Assembly: GCF_008124885.1 (NCBI RefSeq) | Contig: NZ_VNHX01000002.1 | Location: forward strand, 124,001-188,000 | Length of the DNA: 64,000 nucleotides | Source of the DNA: Sphingobacterium allocomposti | Lineage (GTDB): Bacteria > Bacteroidota > Bacteroidia > Sphingobacteriales > Sphingobacteriaceae | Direction: 5' to 3' | Shown here: positions 26,857-35,511 of the stretch, piece by piece | Position numbering within the stretch: position 1 is the first letter of the stretch | How the letters are laid out: every line of letters starts with the position of its first letter | Notes under the pieces: model-generated | The model's database searches: none | Seen by the model: the letters and a program-made list of their open reading frames with translations, nothing else | Told to the model about the DNA's origin: nothing | Position numbers and translations under genes: made by a program

Positions 26857-28392
26857 GTGATTAATTCAGAAAATAAACGAGTAGCGCTATTGATCCTAGA
26901 CGGTTTAGGATATGGCAGAGAAGATAGTTCAAATGCTGTAAAAGCAGCAAAGACCCCTTTTTTAGATCATCTATTGACAACCTATCCGAACAGCCGTTTG
27001 GAGGCGTCTGGAGAAGCTGTCGGACTACCTGATGGTCAGATGGGAAATTCAGAAGTCGGCCATATGAATCTTGGCGCCGGACGTGTTGTATATCAGGAAC
27101 TCGGGCGTATCAACAAAGCAGCCAACGAGGGAGAGTTCAACAGCAACGCCGTGATTCAGGAAGCTTTTTCCTACGCAAAAGCAACCGGTAAAAAGGTGCA
27201 TTTTATAGGTTTGCTTTCAGACGGGGGAGTGCATGCGCACATCGCCCACCTGAAAGCTTTGTGCGATGCTGCCGGCAAATCGGGACTTCATAGCGGACAG
27301 GTGTTTATCCACGCATTCATGGATGGCCGTGATACCGACCCGAATGGGGGATTGGGATATATAGCGGATTTGCAAAGCCATCTGTCCAATAGTGTCGGTA
27401 CAATTGCAAGTGCGGTGGGCCGGTATTATGCGATGGATCGCGATAATCGGTGGGAGCGTGTTAAAGAGGCCTACGACCTATTGACCAAAGGTGTAGGAAC
27501 GCCTACGTCCGACATCCAACAGGCCATTGAAGATTCATACAAAAATGGCGTAACGGACGAGTTTATTAAGCCCATCGTGGTAACAGGACCTGACGGACGT
27601 CCGTTGGCTACAATAGCGGATGGTGATGTCGTGTTCTGCTACAATTTCCGCACGGACCGCGGCCGGGAGATAACAATAGCATTGACACAGGAATCATTCC
27701 CGCAGTACGGAATGACCCCACTATCCCTTCACTATGTGACGATGACCTCGTACGATGATACCTTTAAAAATGTACACGTTGTCTTTCAAAAAGATAACCT
27801 CACCAATACATTGGGAGAGGCGTTAAGTGCGCAGAATAAAACGCAGGTACGTATTGCTGAAACGGAGAAATACCCACACGTGACGTTCTTCTTTTCCGGC
27901 GGTCGGGAAGACGAATTTCAGGGTGAAAGGCGGTTGCTCATTCCGTCGCCAAAAGTGGCGACATACGATCTACAACCGGAGATGAGTGCCGAGGGGATTA
28001 CCGAAGCCATCTGCAAAGATATGATAGAACACACACCAGACTTCATCTGCTTGAATTTTGCCAATCCGGACATGGTGGGACATACGGGCGTTTTCGACGC
28101 GGTTGTCAAGGCGGTGGAGACAGTGGACGCCTGTACAAAACAGGTCGTGGAAACAGGCTTGGAACAAGGATATTCTTTTATCATCCTCGCGGACCACGGA
28201 AACTCGGAATTTATGGTAAACGACGACGGATCGCCAAATACAGCGCATACGACCAACCTCGTTCCATGCATACTGATAGACAAAGACTACCATCACATTA
28301 ACGACGGTAAACTGGGAGATGTTGCTCCGACGATACTAACTTTATTGGGTGCACAGATTCCTACAGAGATGAGCGGAAATGTATTGGTATAA
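26857..28392 (+). CDS. gpmI: 2,3-bisphosphoglycerate-independent phosphoglycerate mutase
   Basis: A ~511-residue glycolytic enzyme of the alkaline phosphatase superfamily that interconverts 3- and 2-phosphoglycerate with two Mn ions. The N-terminal metal site is VALLILDGLGYG, the catalytic serine lies in MGNSEVGHMNLGAGR (~60-75), AFMDGRDTDP is present, and the C-terminal metal residues are in ADHGNSE and AHTTN. No in-frame ATG precedes the first strand; the frame can begin at TTG 26851 or GTG 26857. The promoter just upstream favours the GTG with no leader. The downstream lipoprotein gene overlaps the end by 14 bp. Confidence 0.94.
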   Translation: MINSENKRVALLILDGLGYGREDSSNAVKAAKTPFLDHLLTTYPNSRLEASGEAVGLPDGQMGNSEVGHMNLGAGRVVYQELGRINKAANEGEFNSNAVIQEAFSYAKATGKKVHFIGLLSDGGVHAHIAHLKALCDAAGKSGLHSGQVFIHAFMDGRDTDPNGGLGYIADLQSHLSNSVGTIASAVGRYYAMDRDNRWERVKEAYDLLTKGVGTPTSDIQQAIEDSYKNGVTDEFIKPIVVTGPDGRPLATIADGDVVFCYNFRTDRGREITIALTQESFPQYGMTPLSLHYVTMTSYDDTFKNVHVVFQKDNLTNTLGEALSAQNKTQVRIAETEKYPHVTFFFSGGREDEFQGERRLLIPSPKVATYDLQPEMSAEGITEAICKDMIEHTPDFICLNFANPDMVGHTGVFDAVVKAVETVDACTKQVVETGLEQGYSFIILADHGNSEFMVNDDGSPNTAHTTNLVPCILIDKDYHHINDGKLGDVAPTILTLLGAQIPTEMSGNVLV

Positions 28393-28936
28393 CGAAAATT
28401 ATAAAAGATGGAAAGCAGTAGCGGCCGCGGCTGTTACTGCTTTGCTTTTCTCATGCGGCACTAATGAAAAGCCCGCGGCAAAAAGCCGTCCATTTATAGA
28501 TATCCCTGCTTTTTTTAAGGAAGAGGTAAAATCTTTGTCGGCCCGTAGACCTAGCGTGGTGAAGACTGTAACCAAGGACACGGTGTCCGAACGGAAGGAG
28601 CTGCAGGTGGAAAATTGGGCCAACGAACTATCCAGTTTTATGACGGTCGACCTCAACAAGCCGGCATATGCCGGTCATCTTCAGAAAGACAGCACGGCCA
28701 ACACCGTAATCATCCAATCGCTAGATCCTGCAATAGACATTTCCCGTGTAGAAATTCAGTATGGAGCGGACGGGAAGCCCCACGAGTTTCTTATAAAGCG
28801 CACGATTAAAAATTCGCTGTACGAAACTAGGGAGACGTTACACTATAAGAAGGGGGCGAGCTATAGTCTTGAGAAGCATCAATCGGTCCTTGTGCTTGGC
28901 GACAAGTACTATCGGATTGAGGGCATCATCGAATAA
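28379..28936 (+). CDS. Hypothetical lipoprotein overlapping gpmI
   Basis: A 185-residue protein with a lipoprotein signal (KRWKAVAAAAVTALLFSC, cysteine ~26) and a soluble domain of unknown fold (LDPAIDISRVEIQYGADG..., ETRETLHYKKG). The only plausible ATG lies 14 bp inside the end of gpmI, so translation is probably coupled to that gene. No family is recognised. The stop is 59 bp from the convergent polX-like gene. Confidence 0.78.
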   Translation: MYWYNENYKRWKAVAAAAVTALLFSCGTNEKPAAKSRPFIDIPAFFKEEVKSLSARRPSVVKTVTKDTVSERKELQVENWANELSSFMTVDLNKPAYAGHLQKDSTANTVIIQSLDPAIDISRVEIQYGADGKPHEFLIKRTIKNSLYETRETLHYKKGASYSLEKHQSVLVLGDKYYRIEGIIE

Positions 28937-28995
28937 TAGCCGGCAAGATCTCCTGTTTCGTGAACGACCCTGTCTGACAACGCTGGGCAGGGCGA

Positions 28996-30666
28996 CTACC
29001 GTGGCTTACGTTGTGCGAAATACGCTTCTATCTTTTCCAGCGGGAAGGCGTTTAGACAGTTTGCTGCGGACAGACCTCCTTTTCGTGCGGCATATACACC
29101 ATATCGCATATCGGCGAGTCCTTCTGTACGGTGAGCATCGGGGTTGATGGAAAGCAGCACGCCCTTTTCCAGTGCATAGCTCTGCCAGCGCCAGTCGAGG
29201 TCGAGACGCAGCGGGTTAGCATTTATCTCAATGACCACGTGGTTGGCGGCACACGCGTCGATGACCTTTTTGTAGTCGATTGGGTACCCTGACCGGCTTA
29301 ATAGCAGACGGCCTGTGGGGTGCCCGAGTATCGTGGTGTACGGATTCTCAATTGCCCTGATCAGGCGCTGCGTAGCTTTTTCTTCGTCCATGCGGAGATT
29401 GCTGTGGATAGACGCCACAACGAAATCAAACCGCTTCAGAACTTCATCCGGATAATCTAAGGATCCGTCGGATAGTATATCAGACTCGATGCCTTTAAAA
29501 ATCCGGAACGGAGACAGTTTCGCGTTAAGCAACTCTATTTCCGCCCACTGCTGCTCTACGCGTTCTATGGACAGACCATTGGCATAGACCGCACTTCTGG
29601 AGTGGTCGCAAACGCCGAGGTACGACAGCCCTAATTCGTCTTTGCTATAGCGTGCCATCTGCTCTACGGTGTGCATTCCGTCACTATAGGTGGAGTGGTT
29701 GTGCAGTGCGCCCTTTAAGTCTTGGTATGTAATTAGTTCGGGAAGCGTATGGCTTTGTGCCAATCTGACCTCACGGAGGCCTTCCCTCAGTTCCGGCGGT
29801 ACGTAAGACAATCCTAAGGCTTCGTAAACAGCCTCTTCTGTCGGCATCGCGGGCAGATCTTCCGCGATAGCTTTTAGCGCGGAAATATGGTCTTTGCTAC
29901 CCGTGGTCAATAGCAGATCGATCGCCAGATTTTCTTTTTCGGTGGAAATGATCTGATACCGTATACCAAGATCATCTGTAAATAGCAGGGAAGAATCAAA
30001 TGTCTCCAAGATGGTGTAACCTCCCGCGTTTTCTGCCCACGAGGCAATCTGGTGTATCGCTGTAGTGGTTAGAATATCGACAGAAGATATAATTTCGCAT
30101 TTCCTACGGAGCTCGCCTGTCAGAAAATGTTGGTCGCCGGAAAACCCGCTGGCTAGTGTATCAAGAAGTTCTGCTGCCAGTTTTTCGACTTTGGCATACA
30201 GAAACAGTCCCTGATTGGCGTTCGAAAATTCAATAGCTTTTCGTATCTCTTCCTGCGTTTTCAGACCAAATCCTTTGGCCTCGACGAGCCTGTTTTCGTT
30301 ACACGCATAAAGTAGCTCCCCCACAGACTCAATCCCGAGCTCTCTCCAGATCACCTGGATCTTCTTTGGCCCCAGACCTTTAATTGAAAGCATGTCCAAA
30401 ACCCCATGTGGCGTCTTGGACACCAGCTGATCTAGCTCCGGAAAAGACCCGGTTTCGATAATCGAAATAATCTTTTCGGCTGTGCTTTTTCCTATTCCCT
30501 GCTGTTCACTTAGCTGATCAGGCGTAGCATCCACCGCCGGGAACGGGAGTTTGTTAACTTTAAAAGATGCGGCAGCCATAGCTTTCGTCCGGAACGGGTT
30601 CTCATTGAACACCTCCATTAATTGACTGCACAGTTTGAATGTTTTTGCTATGGCCTTATTTTCCAT
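28996..30666 (-). CDS. PolX-like protein: degenerate polymerase X domain with PHP nuclease domain
   Basis: A 556-residue protein. An N-terminal 8-kDa-like domain with helix-hairpin-helix motifs (EQQGIGKSTAEKI ~54-66, SIKGLGPKKIQVIW ~94-107), a polymerase-X palm (~150-290), and a C-terminal PHP domain (~317-556). The PHP metal residues look complete: HNHSTYSDG (322-330), CDHS (353-356), E394, HSN (421-423), GHP (448-450), NPDAH (508-512). In the palm the usual G-D-x-D pair reads S-S-V-D (194-197) and the third Asp region reads GIRYQI, so at least two of three catalytic aspartates seem replaced. A 3'-5' exonuclease or phosphatase acting in base-excision repair is therefore more likely than a polymerase. 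It follows ndh by 6 bp. Confidence 0.88.
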   Translation of the reverse strand: MENKAIAKTFKLCSQLMEVFNENPFRTKAMAAASFKVNKLPFPAVDATPDQLSEQQGIGKSTAEKIISIIETGSFPELDQLVSKTPHGVLDMLSIKGLGPKKIQVIWRELGIESVGELLYACNENRLVEAKGFGLKTQEEIRKAIEFSNANQGLFLYAKVEKLAAELLDTLASGFSGDQHFLTGELRRKCEIISSVDILTTTAIHQIASWAENAGGYTILETFDSSLLFTDDLGIRYQIISTEKENLAIDLLLTTGSKDHISALKAIAEDLPAMPTEEAVYEALGLSYVPPELREGLREVRLAQSHTLPELITYQDLKGALHNHSTYSDGMHTVEQMARYSKDELGLSYLGVCDHSRSAVYANGLSIERVEQQWAEIELLNAKLSPFRIFKGIESDILSDGSLDYPDEVLKRFDFVVASIHSNLRMDEEKATQRLIRAIENPYTTILGHPTGRLLLSRSGYPIDYKKVIDACAANHVVIEINANPLRLDLDWRWQSYALEKGVLLSINPDAHRTEGLADMRYGVYAARKGGLSAANCLNAFPLEKIEAYFAQRKPR

Positions 30667-30672
30667 GTTACG

Positions 30673-31986
30673 CTAAGAATGTTGATATGTTGTTTCCTCT
30701 TTTTCAGCTTCCGGTCGTGTATAGCGATTGATGATCAGCCGGATCCCGCTGTTTTTGGTAAAAAACTTGATAGACCAGTTGACAAATGTTACCAGTTTAT
30801 TCCGGAACCCAAAGATAGAAACTAAATGCACAAACATCCACGTCATCCATGCTAAAAATCCTTTCATGTGGAAATTCCCGAGGTCGACAACGGCCCGGTT
30901 ACGTCCCACCGTGGCCATCGACCCCTTATCAAAATACTTGAAGTTCTCGACAGTTTGGTTGTTCATGGTGCTGAGAATGTGTTTGGCGACATATTTTCCT
31001 TGCTGTTGAGCAACGGGAGCTACGCCGGGGAGACCCCGAGGGGTCGAGTCTGTTATCATTGCGGCGACGTCGCCGATGGCGTAAACGTTTTCCATACCTT
31101 CGACGCGGCACTGCCCATCTGTTTGGATACGGTTACCTCGCTGAATGGTTTCTGCTGCTATGCCCGCTGGAAATTGTCCCATAACACCGGCTCCCCATAT
31201 TACCGTCTTCGTTGGGATAGACTCGCCATTGGAAAAGGTAATTGTATTGCCGTCGTAGCCGGTCACCTGCGTGTTCAGCATGACGTTCACGCCCAGCTCT
31301 TTTAAATATCGTTCAGCGTCCTGGGACGATTTTTCAGACAAAGCACCAAGGACCTTGCCCGTTCCTTCGACGAGGAATACTTTCATCTCGTGTGTTGACA
31401 GTTCCGGGTAGTCCTTTTTTAGCATATGTAGCTGTATCTCGGCTATCGCTCCCGAAAGCTCGACGCCGGTAGGACCTCCGCCAACGACGACAAAGTTGAG
31501 GTAGCGCTCACGGTCGTGAAGGTTGCGTCGTAGAACAGCTTCTTCCAGGTTTTGCAATACATAACTCCTGATGTTCAGTGCTTCGTGTATACTTTTCATC
31601 GGAAGCGCATATTTTTCGACCTGCTTATTGCCGAAAAAATTAGACGTCGCTCCCGTTGCGATAATGAGGTAGTCGTAATCATAGTCGCCCACTGAAGTTT
31701 TCACGATTTTCTCTTTCTGGTCGATCTGTAGTACCTCAGCCATCCTGAACCGGAAATTCTGCTGGGATTTGAACATCTTGCGGATAGGGAACGAGATGGC
31801 GTCGGCGGCCAGCGTTCCTGTTGCCACCTGGTACATCAGGGGTTGGAAAGTGTGGAAGTTATTCCGATCTATCAGCAAAACCTCGACCTCTTTGTCTTTA
31901 AACTGCTTGGCAGCTTCTACGCCGCCAAAACCGCCGCCAATGATGATAACCCTTGGAAAGCTTCTTTCAGAACGATCTAATAACAT
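30673..31986 (-). CDS. ndh: Type II NADH:quinone oxidoreductase (NDH-2)
   Basis: A 437-residue FAD flavoprotein. The first Rossmann motif is GGGFGGVEAAKQF (~17-29), the second is VVVGGGPTGVELSGA (~166-180), and the FAD site AIGDVAAM is near 300. The C terminus has an amphipathic/hydrophobic segment (FLAWMTWMFVHLVSIFGF) that anchors it to the inner face of the cytoplasmic membrane. It oxidises NADH and reduces menaquinone without pumping protons. It is the first gene of a two-gene unit with the polX-like gene. Confidence 0.92.
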   Translation of the reverse strand: MLLDRSERSFPRVIIIGGGFGGVEAAKQFKDKEVEVLLIDRNNFHTFQPLMYQVATGTLAADAISFPIRKMFKSQQNFRFRMAEVLQIDQKEKIVKTSVGDYDYDYLIIATGATSNFFGNKQVEKYALPMKSIHEALNIRSYVLQNLEEAVLRRNLHDRERYLNFVVVGGGPTGVELSGAIAEIQLHMLKKDYPELSTHEMKVFLVEGTGKVLGALSEKSSQDAERYLKELGVNVMLNTQVTGYDGNTITFSNGESIPTKTVIWGAGVMGQFPAGIAAETIQRGNRIQTDGQCRVEGMENVYAIGDVAAMITDSTPRGLPGVAPVAQQQGKYVAKHILSTMNNQTVENFKYFDKGSMATVGRNRAVVDLGNFHMKGFLAWMTWMFVHLVSIFGFRNKLVTFVNWSIKFFTKNSGIRLIINRYTRPEAEKEETTYQHS

Positions 31987-32010
31987 ATAAACTAATTTTG
32001 TTCAAATTTG

Positions 32011-32210
32011 AAGTAGGTTGCAAATATCCGACAGTTTCGTTACATTAACATTAACTTATCTTCATATTTATGAGAGCTTTTCAGACACATTTACATTCCT
32101 TGGTGGATAGTCTGGCTATTCCGGAAAATGTCCCGACTGAGTTAGATCGGTCAAAAACCTCCGTTACATAAAATTTTGCCGGTCCAGAATTTCAGAATTT
32201 GAACCTACTT
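32011..32210. repeat. Imperfect inverted repeat flanking a 34-codon frame
   Basis: AAGTAGGTTGCAAAT (32011-32025) pairs with ATTTGAACCTACTT (32197-32210) with one unpaired base. Between them is a frame of 33 residues (ATG 32070, stop at 32171), too short to judge. An 8-bp hairpin TTTCTTAC/GTAAGAAA (32216-32235) follows and lies just beyond the ferredoxin stop on the minus strand. The arrangement resembles a small inverted-repeat element. Confidence 0.5.
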
Positions 32211-32264
32211 ATTCCTTTCTTACAAAGGTAAGAAAACTTAGTGTTATTTATACACTTAGACTGA

Positions 32265-32594
32265 TCATTGTAGTGCGCCCTTGATGACAATGGATAATCC
32301 GTCGTTGTCGTTCGTCAGGTGCAGCTGGCACGCCAGCCGGCTGTTGTCGTTGGCATCGGGTAAGGTATCGAGCATGTCCAGCTCCTGGTCGGACGGATCG
32401 GGGAGACGTCCGCTACCTTCTTTGATCTGAACATGACAGGTAGCGCAGAGGGCCATTCCACCGCATGTAGCCAATATATCATACTCTGACGCCTTTAGGA
32501 TTTCCATCAGGTTTAAGTTGATATCTGTTGGTACCTCGATCGTGCGTATCGTCCCATCGCGGTCCTCTACGAGAATATTGATAAGATTTTCCAT
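32265..32594 (-). CDS. Adrenodoxin-type [2Fe-2S] ferredoxin
   Basis: A 109-residue electron carrier with the cluster cysteines C44, C50 and C53 (TCGGMALCATCH) and C89 (RLACQLH), i.e. C-x5-C-x2-C-x35-C as in adrenodoxin/putidaredoxin-type ferredoxins. It begins 1 bp after the FNR-like reductase stop. With that reductase it can deliver electrons from NADPH to an oxygenase; the acyl-ACP desaturase encoded nearby is the obvious candidate. Confidence 0.93.
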   Translation of the reverse strand: MENLINILVEDRDGTIRTIEVPTDINLNLMEILKASEYDILATCGGMALCATCHVQIKEGSGRLPDPSDQELDMLDTLPDANDNSRLACQLHLTNDNDGLSIVIKGALQ

Positions 32595-32595
32595 T

Positions 32596-33600
32596 TTAAA
32601 ACGCGTTAACTCCATTCACAGTAGTATACTTAAAACTCAGCTTTTTATCGGGATGCACGTACTTAAAAGCGCTTTGACACATTAAAGCTGCTTCGTGATA
32701 ACCGCAAAGTATCAACTTTAGCTTGCCAGGATACGTGTTGATATCGCCGATTGCATATATTCGCTCTACGTTGGTACTATAATCAAACGTGTTGACTTCG
32801 ATTGCGTTTTTATCGAGGTTTAATCCCCAATCGGCAATAGGACCGAGTTTTGGACTGAGGCCGTATAGTGGGATAAAATGATCTGCGGATACGGTAACCA
32901 TTTCTTTTTGTTTGTTCGTAAGATGAACCTCTTTCAGGTTGCCGTCTCCTTCCAATGCCACCAAATTGTGGGATAGCAGTAGGCTTATCTTTCCTTGCTG
33001 AGCGAGGTTGAACACCTTTTCTGCAGAATCGGGTGCACCACGAAACGAGTCACTCCGGTGCACTAAGGTGACTTTGCTGGCAACGTCCGCAAGGTATAAC
33101 GTCCAGTCTAAGGCCGAGTCGCCCCCGCCCGCGATGACTACATCGGTGTCGCGGAAACGCTCGGGATCCTTGATCATATAATGTACGTACCGTCCCTCGT
33201 ATACTTCCAGATTCGCCAGCTCCGGTTTACGTGGTTCAAAACACCCGAGTCCGCCCGCGATAACAACTACCTGGCAGTGTACGAGCGTGCCGTCTGAACC
33301 GACGACGTGGTAAGAACCGTCATCCTGCTTTATTAACGTTTCAACACGTTCGCCTAAACTGAATGTCGGCTTAAACGGAGCAATCTGCTCCATCTGATTG
33401 TCTATCAGTTCCTGGGCCTTGATCATAGGGTACCCCGGAATATCATATATAGGTTTGTGTGGGTAAATTTCGGACAGTTGCCCGCCTACTTGAGGCAGTA
33501 CGTCAAAAAGATGACATCTCATTTTTAATAGGCCGGCTTCAAATACGGCAAATAGTCCGACAGGGCCGGCGCCGATGATACATATATCTGTGGTGATCAT
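32596..33600 (-). CDS. Thioredoxin reductase-like ferredoxin/flavodoxin-NADP+ reductase
   Basis: A 334-residue FAD protein with CIIGAGPVGLFAVFEAG (~7-23), VGGQLSEIYPHKPIYDIPG, the NADPH Rossmann motif VVIAGGGDSALDW (~130-142) and AIGDINTYPGKLKLILCGYHEA near the end. There is no CxxC redox motif, which separates it from thioredoxin reductase and places it with the Bacillus YumC-type FNRs. Its ATG overlaps the MarR stop by 4 bp (ATGA), and the ferredoxin follows at once, so the three form one operon. Confidence 0.92.
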   Translation of the reverse strand: MITTDICIIGAGPVGLFAVFEAGLLKMRCHLFDVLPQVGGQLSEIYPHKPIYDIPGYPMIKAQELIDNQMEQIAPFKPTFSLGERVETLIKQDDGSYHVVGSDGTLVHCQVVVIAGGLGCFEPRKPELANLEVYEGRYVHYMIKDPERFRDTDVVIAGGGDSALDWTLYLADVASKVTLVHRSDSFRGAPDSAEKVFNLAQQGKISLLLSHNLVALEGDGNLKEVHLTNKQKEMVTVSADHFIPLYGLSPKLGPIADWGLNLDKNAIEVNTFDYSTNVERIYAIGDINTYPGKLKLILCGYHEAALMCQSAFKYVHPDKKLSFKYTTVNGVNAF

Positions 33601-34037
33601 ATCGGTTGATTTAAGTTGTTGTATATCGTGTTCAAAATTCTCGTAAAATGTGCGAAGTCCTCTTCGGATAGGTTGCTCCATGCCTTCATCCGTATTTCCG
33701 CAACTGCAGGCGTCAATTCTTCTACCTTTTGTTTGCCGTTGCCGCTCAGCATGATCTGCAGACAACGCCTGTCGTCTGGATGTTCGACACGCTGCACTAA
33801 TTCTTTTTTTATCAAAAGATCGATGATACGTGTTAACGTCGGCTGGTCTTTGCCGCATTTTTCAGCCAGATCCTTATGTGTCATCGGATCGTCGTTATAA
33901 AGAACTTTCAGGATCGCCCATTGGTCGATCGTGATATCAAAGTCTTTCTGTGCAAATGCCGCCTGCGCGTACTGTTTGACGCGTCGGGCAGTTCTGTCCA
34001 GCAAAAATGAATATTGCGTGTATTTTTCTTTTAGCAT
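33597..34037 (-). CDS. MarR family transcriptional regulator
   Basis: A 146-residue winged-helix repressor. The DNA-binding part runs from QWAILKVLYNDDPMTHKDLAEKCGKDQPTLTRIIDLLIKK (~39-78) to the wing VEHPDDRRCLQIMLS (~84-98). It is translated in an ATGA overlap with the FNR gene and so probably controls the reductase-ferredoxin pair, and perhaps the desaturase, in response to a lipophilic or oxidative signal; the signal is inferred. Confidence 0.92.
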   Translation of the reverse strand: MLKEKYTQYSFLLDRTARRVKQYAQAAFAQKDFDITIDQWAILKVLYNDDPMTHKDLAEKCGKDQPTLTRIIDLLIKKELVQRVEHPDDRRCLQIMLSGNGKQKVEELTPAVAEIRMKAWSNLSEEDFAHFTRILNTIYNNLNQPI

Positions 34038-34148
34038 AGCAATTATTAGTGTGACAACTAAAATAGGGAATAGTTATGATAATAAAAAAGAATGCGAAAA
34101 AATTGTTTTTCCGTGACCTTGCATGTACAGTAAGGGGATGGTCCGGAA

Positions 34149-34194
34149 CAAAAAAAGCCCCCGGTTCAGTTCTCCCGCGAGCACTGAACCGGAG
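34149..34194 (-). terminator. Terminator of the acyl-ACP desaturase gene
   Basis: On the minus strand a stem of CCGGTTCAGT with ACTGAACCGG (arms about 34183-34194 and 34159-34170) is followed by a run of seven T. It lies 42 bp after the desaturase stop and separates it from the MarR operon. Confidence 0.88.
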
Positions 34195-34235
34195 GCATAA
34201 ATACGTGTTATAATCCGCGTCCTATAGCTGTAGGC

Positions 34236-35231
34236 TTAGCCGTGGATCCATTTAAATTTATACTGTATTTCAGGGATCTTTACCCGCTCCGCCAGTCTTG
34301 TTAAGCGGTCAGGAAGTTTCATCAGATAGTCTCTCGCCTTTTCTCCTTTTTCGTTAAGTCCCGTTATTTTGTCGATCGCCCACTCGTCATTTAATGATTT
34401 AAGGATGTCGACGTAATCGAGCGCCGTATATACTTCCAGGCGCTGTGCAGCGTCGGAAAAATGGGCGAAGGCTTCTCCCTGCGGCTCGCCGGCTTCGCGG
34501 AGAAAGTGTGCCGGCATAACAATTTTTTTACGCATCATGTCTTCAAAAGCGATCATCACTTCGCTGGCGTCTACCTTGATAGCCTGTGAAATAAAAGACA
34601 TATATGCCTTGGCATGTCGGGCTTCGTCTGAAGCGATAACGCCACACATCTTGGCCAGCAGACGGTCGCCGGATTTTTTGGAGATCGCTGCAACACGGCG
34701 GTGCGAGATGTTTGTGGCCAGCTCCTGGAAAGACGTGTAGATAAAGTTCCGATAGGGGTCAGCTCCTGTCCCGATATCGAACCCATCCTGAATAAGATAC
34801 TGTGTCGATATTTCGAACTGGCGCATGTCTATGCGTCCTGAAAGGTATAGGTATTTGTTAAGGAGATCGCCGTGGCGGTTTTCTTCCGCGGTCCAGGCGC
34901 GCACCCATTTCATCCATCCACCTTGTTCGTTTTTTTCGACGTCTTCGACCATGGTGAGCCACGATTCATAGGTAGGAAGCGCCTCTTCTGTTATGGTATC
35001 ACCGATCAAAACCGCTACTAAGTCATATGGAAGTTCCTTTGCGCTCTCTTGCAAATCTCGCACCTCCTCAAAAAAAGTGTCACGTGAGGCATCCGGCAAA
35101 AAATCAGCTGGCTGCCACATTTCCTCCACCGGTTTCAGGTACTCGCTCATCTCATTTAACATGAACGGTTCCAGGTAGGCCATCACTTCTTTTCTCGACC
35201 CTTCAGGGATATTTAATGGTAATTCTTGCAT
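34236..35231 (-). CDS. Acyl-[acyl-carrier-protein] desaturase
   Basis: A 331-residue soluble diiron enzyme of the plant-type stearoyl-ACP desaturase family. Metal-ligand motifs are EENRH (116-120) and DEARH (202-206). It introduces a cis double bond into ACP-bound fatty acids using O2 and electrons from reduced ferredoxin, which sets membrane fluidity. The ferredoxin and its reductase are encoded next to it in a separate minus-strand operon, isolated by a terminator. Its promoter predicts a leader of only ~4 nt. Confidence 0.93.
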   Translation of the reverse strand: MQELPLNIPEGSRKEVMAYLEPFMLNEMSEYLKPVEEMWQPADFLPDASRDTFFEEVRDLQESAKELPYDLVAVLIGDTITEEALPTYESWLTMVEDVEKNEQGGWMKWVRAWTAEENRHGDLLNKYLYLSGRIDMRQFEISTQYLIQDGFDIGTGADPYRNFIYTSFQELATNISHRRVAAISKKSGDRLLAKMCGVIASDEARHAKAYMSFISQAIKVDASEVMIAFEDMMRKKIVMPAHFLREAGEPQGEAFAHFSDAAQRLEVYTALDYVDILKSLNDEWAIDKITGLNEKGEKARDYLMKLPDRLTRLAERVKIPEIQYKFKWIHG

Positions 35232-35238
35232 ATGCTTA

Positions 35239-35272
35239 CAAAGATAGCCAAATAGAAAGAAATTATTTACAA
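35239..35272 (-). promoter_or_regulatory. Promoter of the desaturase gene
   Basis: The minus-strand -7 element TATCTTTG (35246-35239) matches TAnnTTTG, with a TTG at 35272-35270 (23-bp spacing). The predicted start near 35235 is about 4 nt from the ATG. Confidence 0.55.
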
Positions 35273-35277
35273 AATAA

Positions 35278-35475
35278 ATGACGGGAAAGTTTAAAAATTT
35301 CTTGAGACCGGCTGTTCATGCTGATAAAAAAAGGATCCCCGTATATCTACGGATACGTGTAAAAAAGTTTCCCAGCGGAGTGCCGTCCATCCATACCGAT
35401 GCCGATGTGGCGTTCCGGCTACTGCAGCAGGCAAGTGAAAAAGAATACACTGGATTGACCTATTTTCTTGCTTAA
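35278..35475 (+). CDS. Small protein, possible integrase arm-domain remnant
   Basis: A 65-residue frame between the desaturase promoter and sufS. The stretch ADKKRIPVYLRIRVKKF resembles the beginning of the Arm DNA-binding domain found at the N terminus of Bacteroidota tyrosine recombinases, but no catalytic domain follows. It may be a decayed integrase fragment or a small protein of its own. No known motif is complete, and there is no strong ribosome-binding site. Confidence 0.35.
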   Translation: MTGKFKNFLRPAVHADKKRIPVYLRIRVKKFPSGVPSIHTDADVAFRLLQQASEKEYTGLTYFLA

Positions 35476-35488
35476 TATACTAACTTTG
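35455..35488 (+). promoter_or_regulatory. Promoter of sufS
   Basis: TTG (35455-35457) and TAACTTTG (35481-35488) are spaced by 23 bp. A Shine-Dalgarno sequence AAGGAG (35499-35504) follows and supports initiation at the TTG codon at 35512. Confidence 0.6.
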
Positions 35489-35511
35489 TAGAACATTTAA
35501 GGAGACAACAT

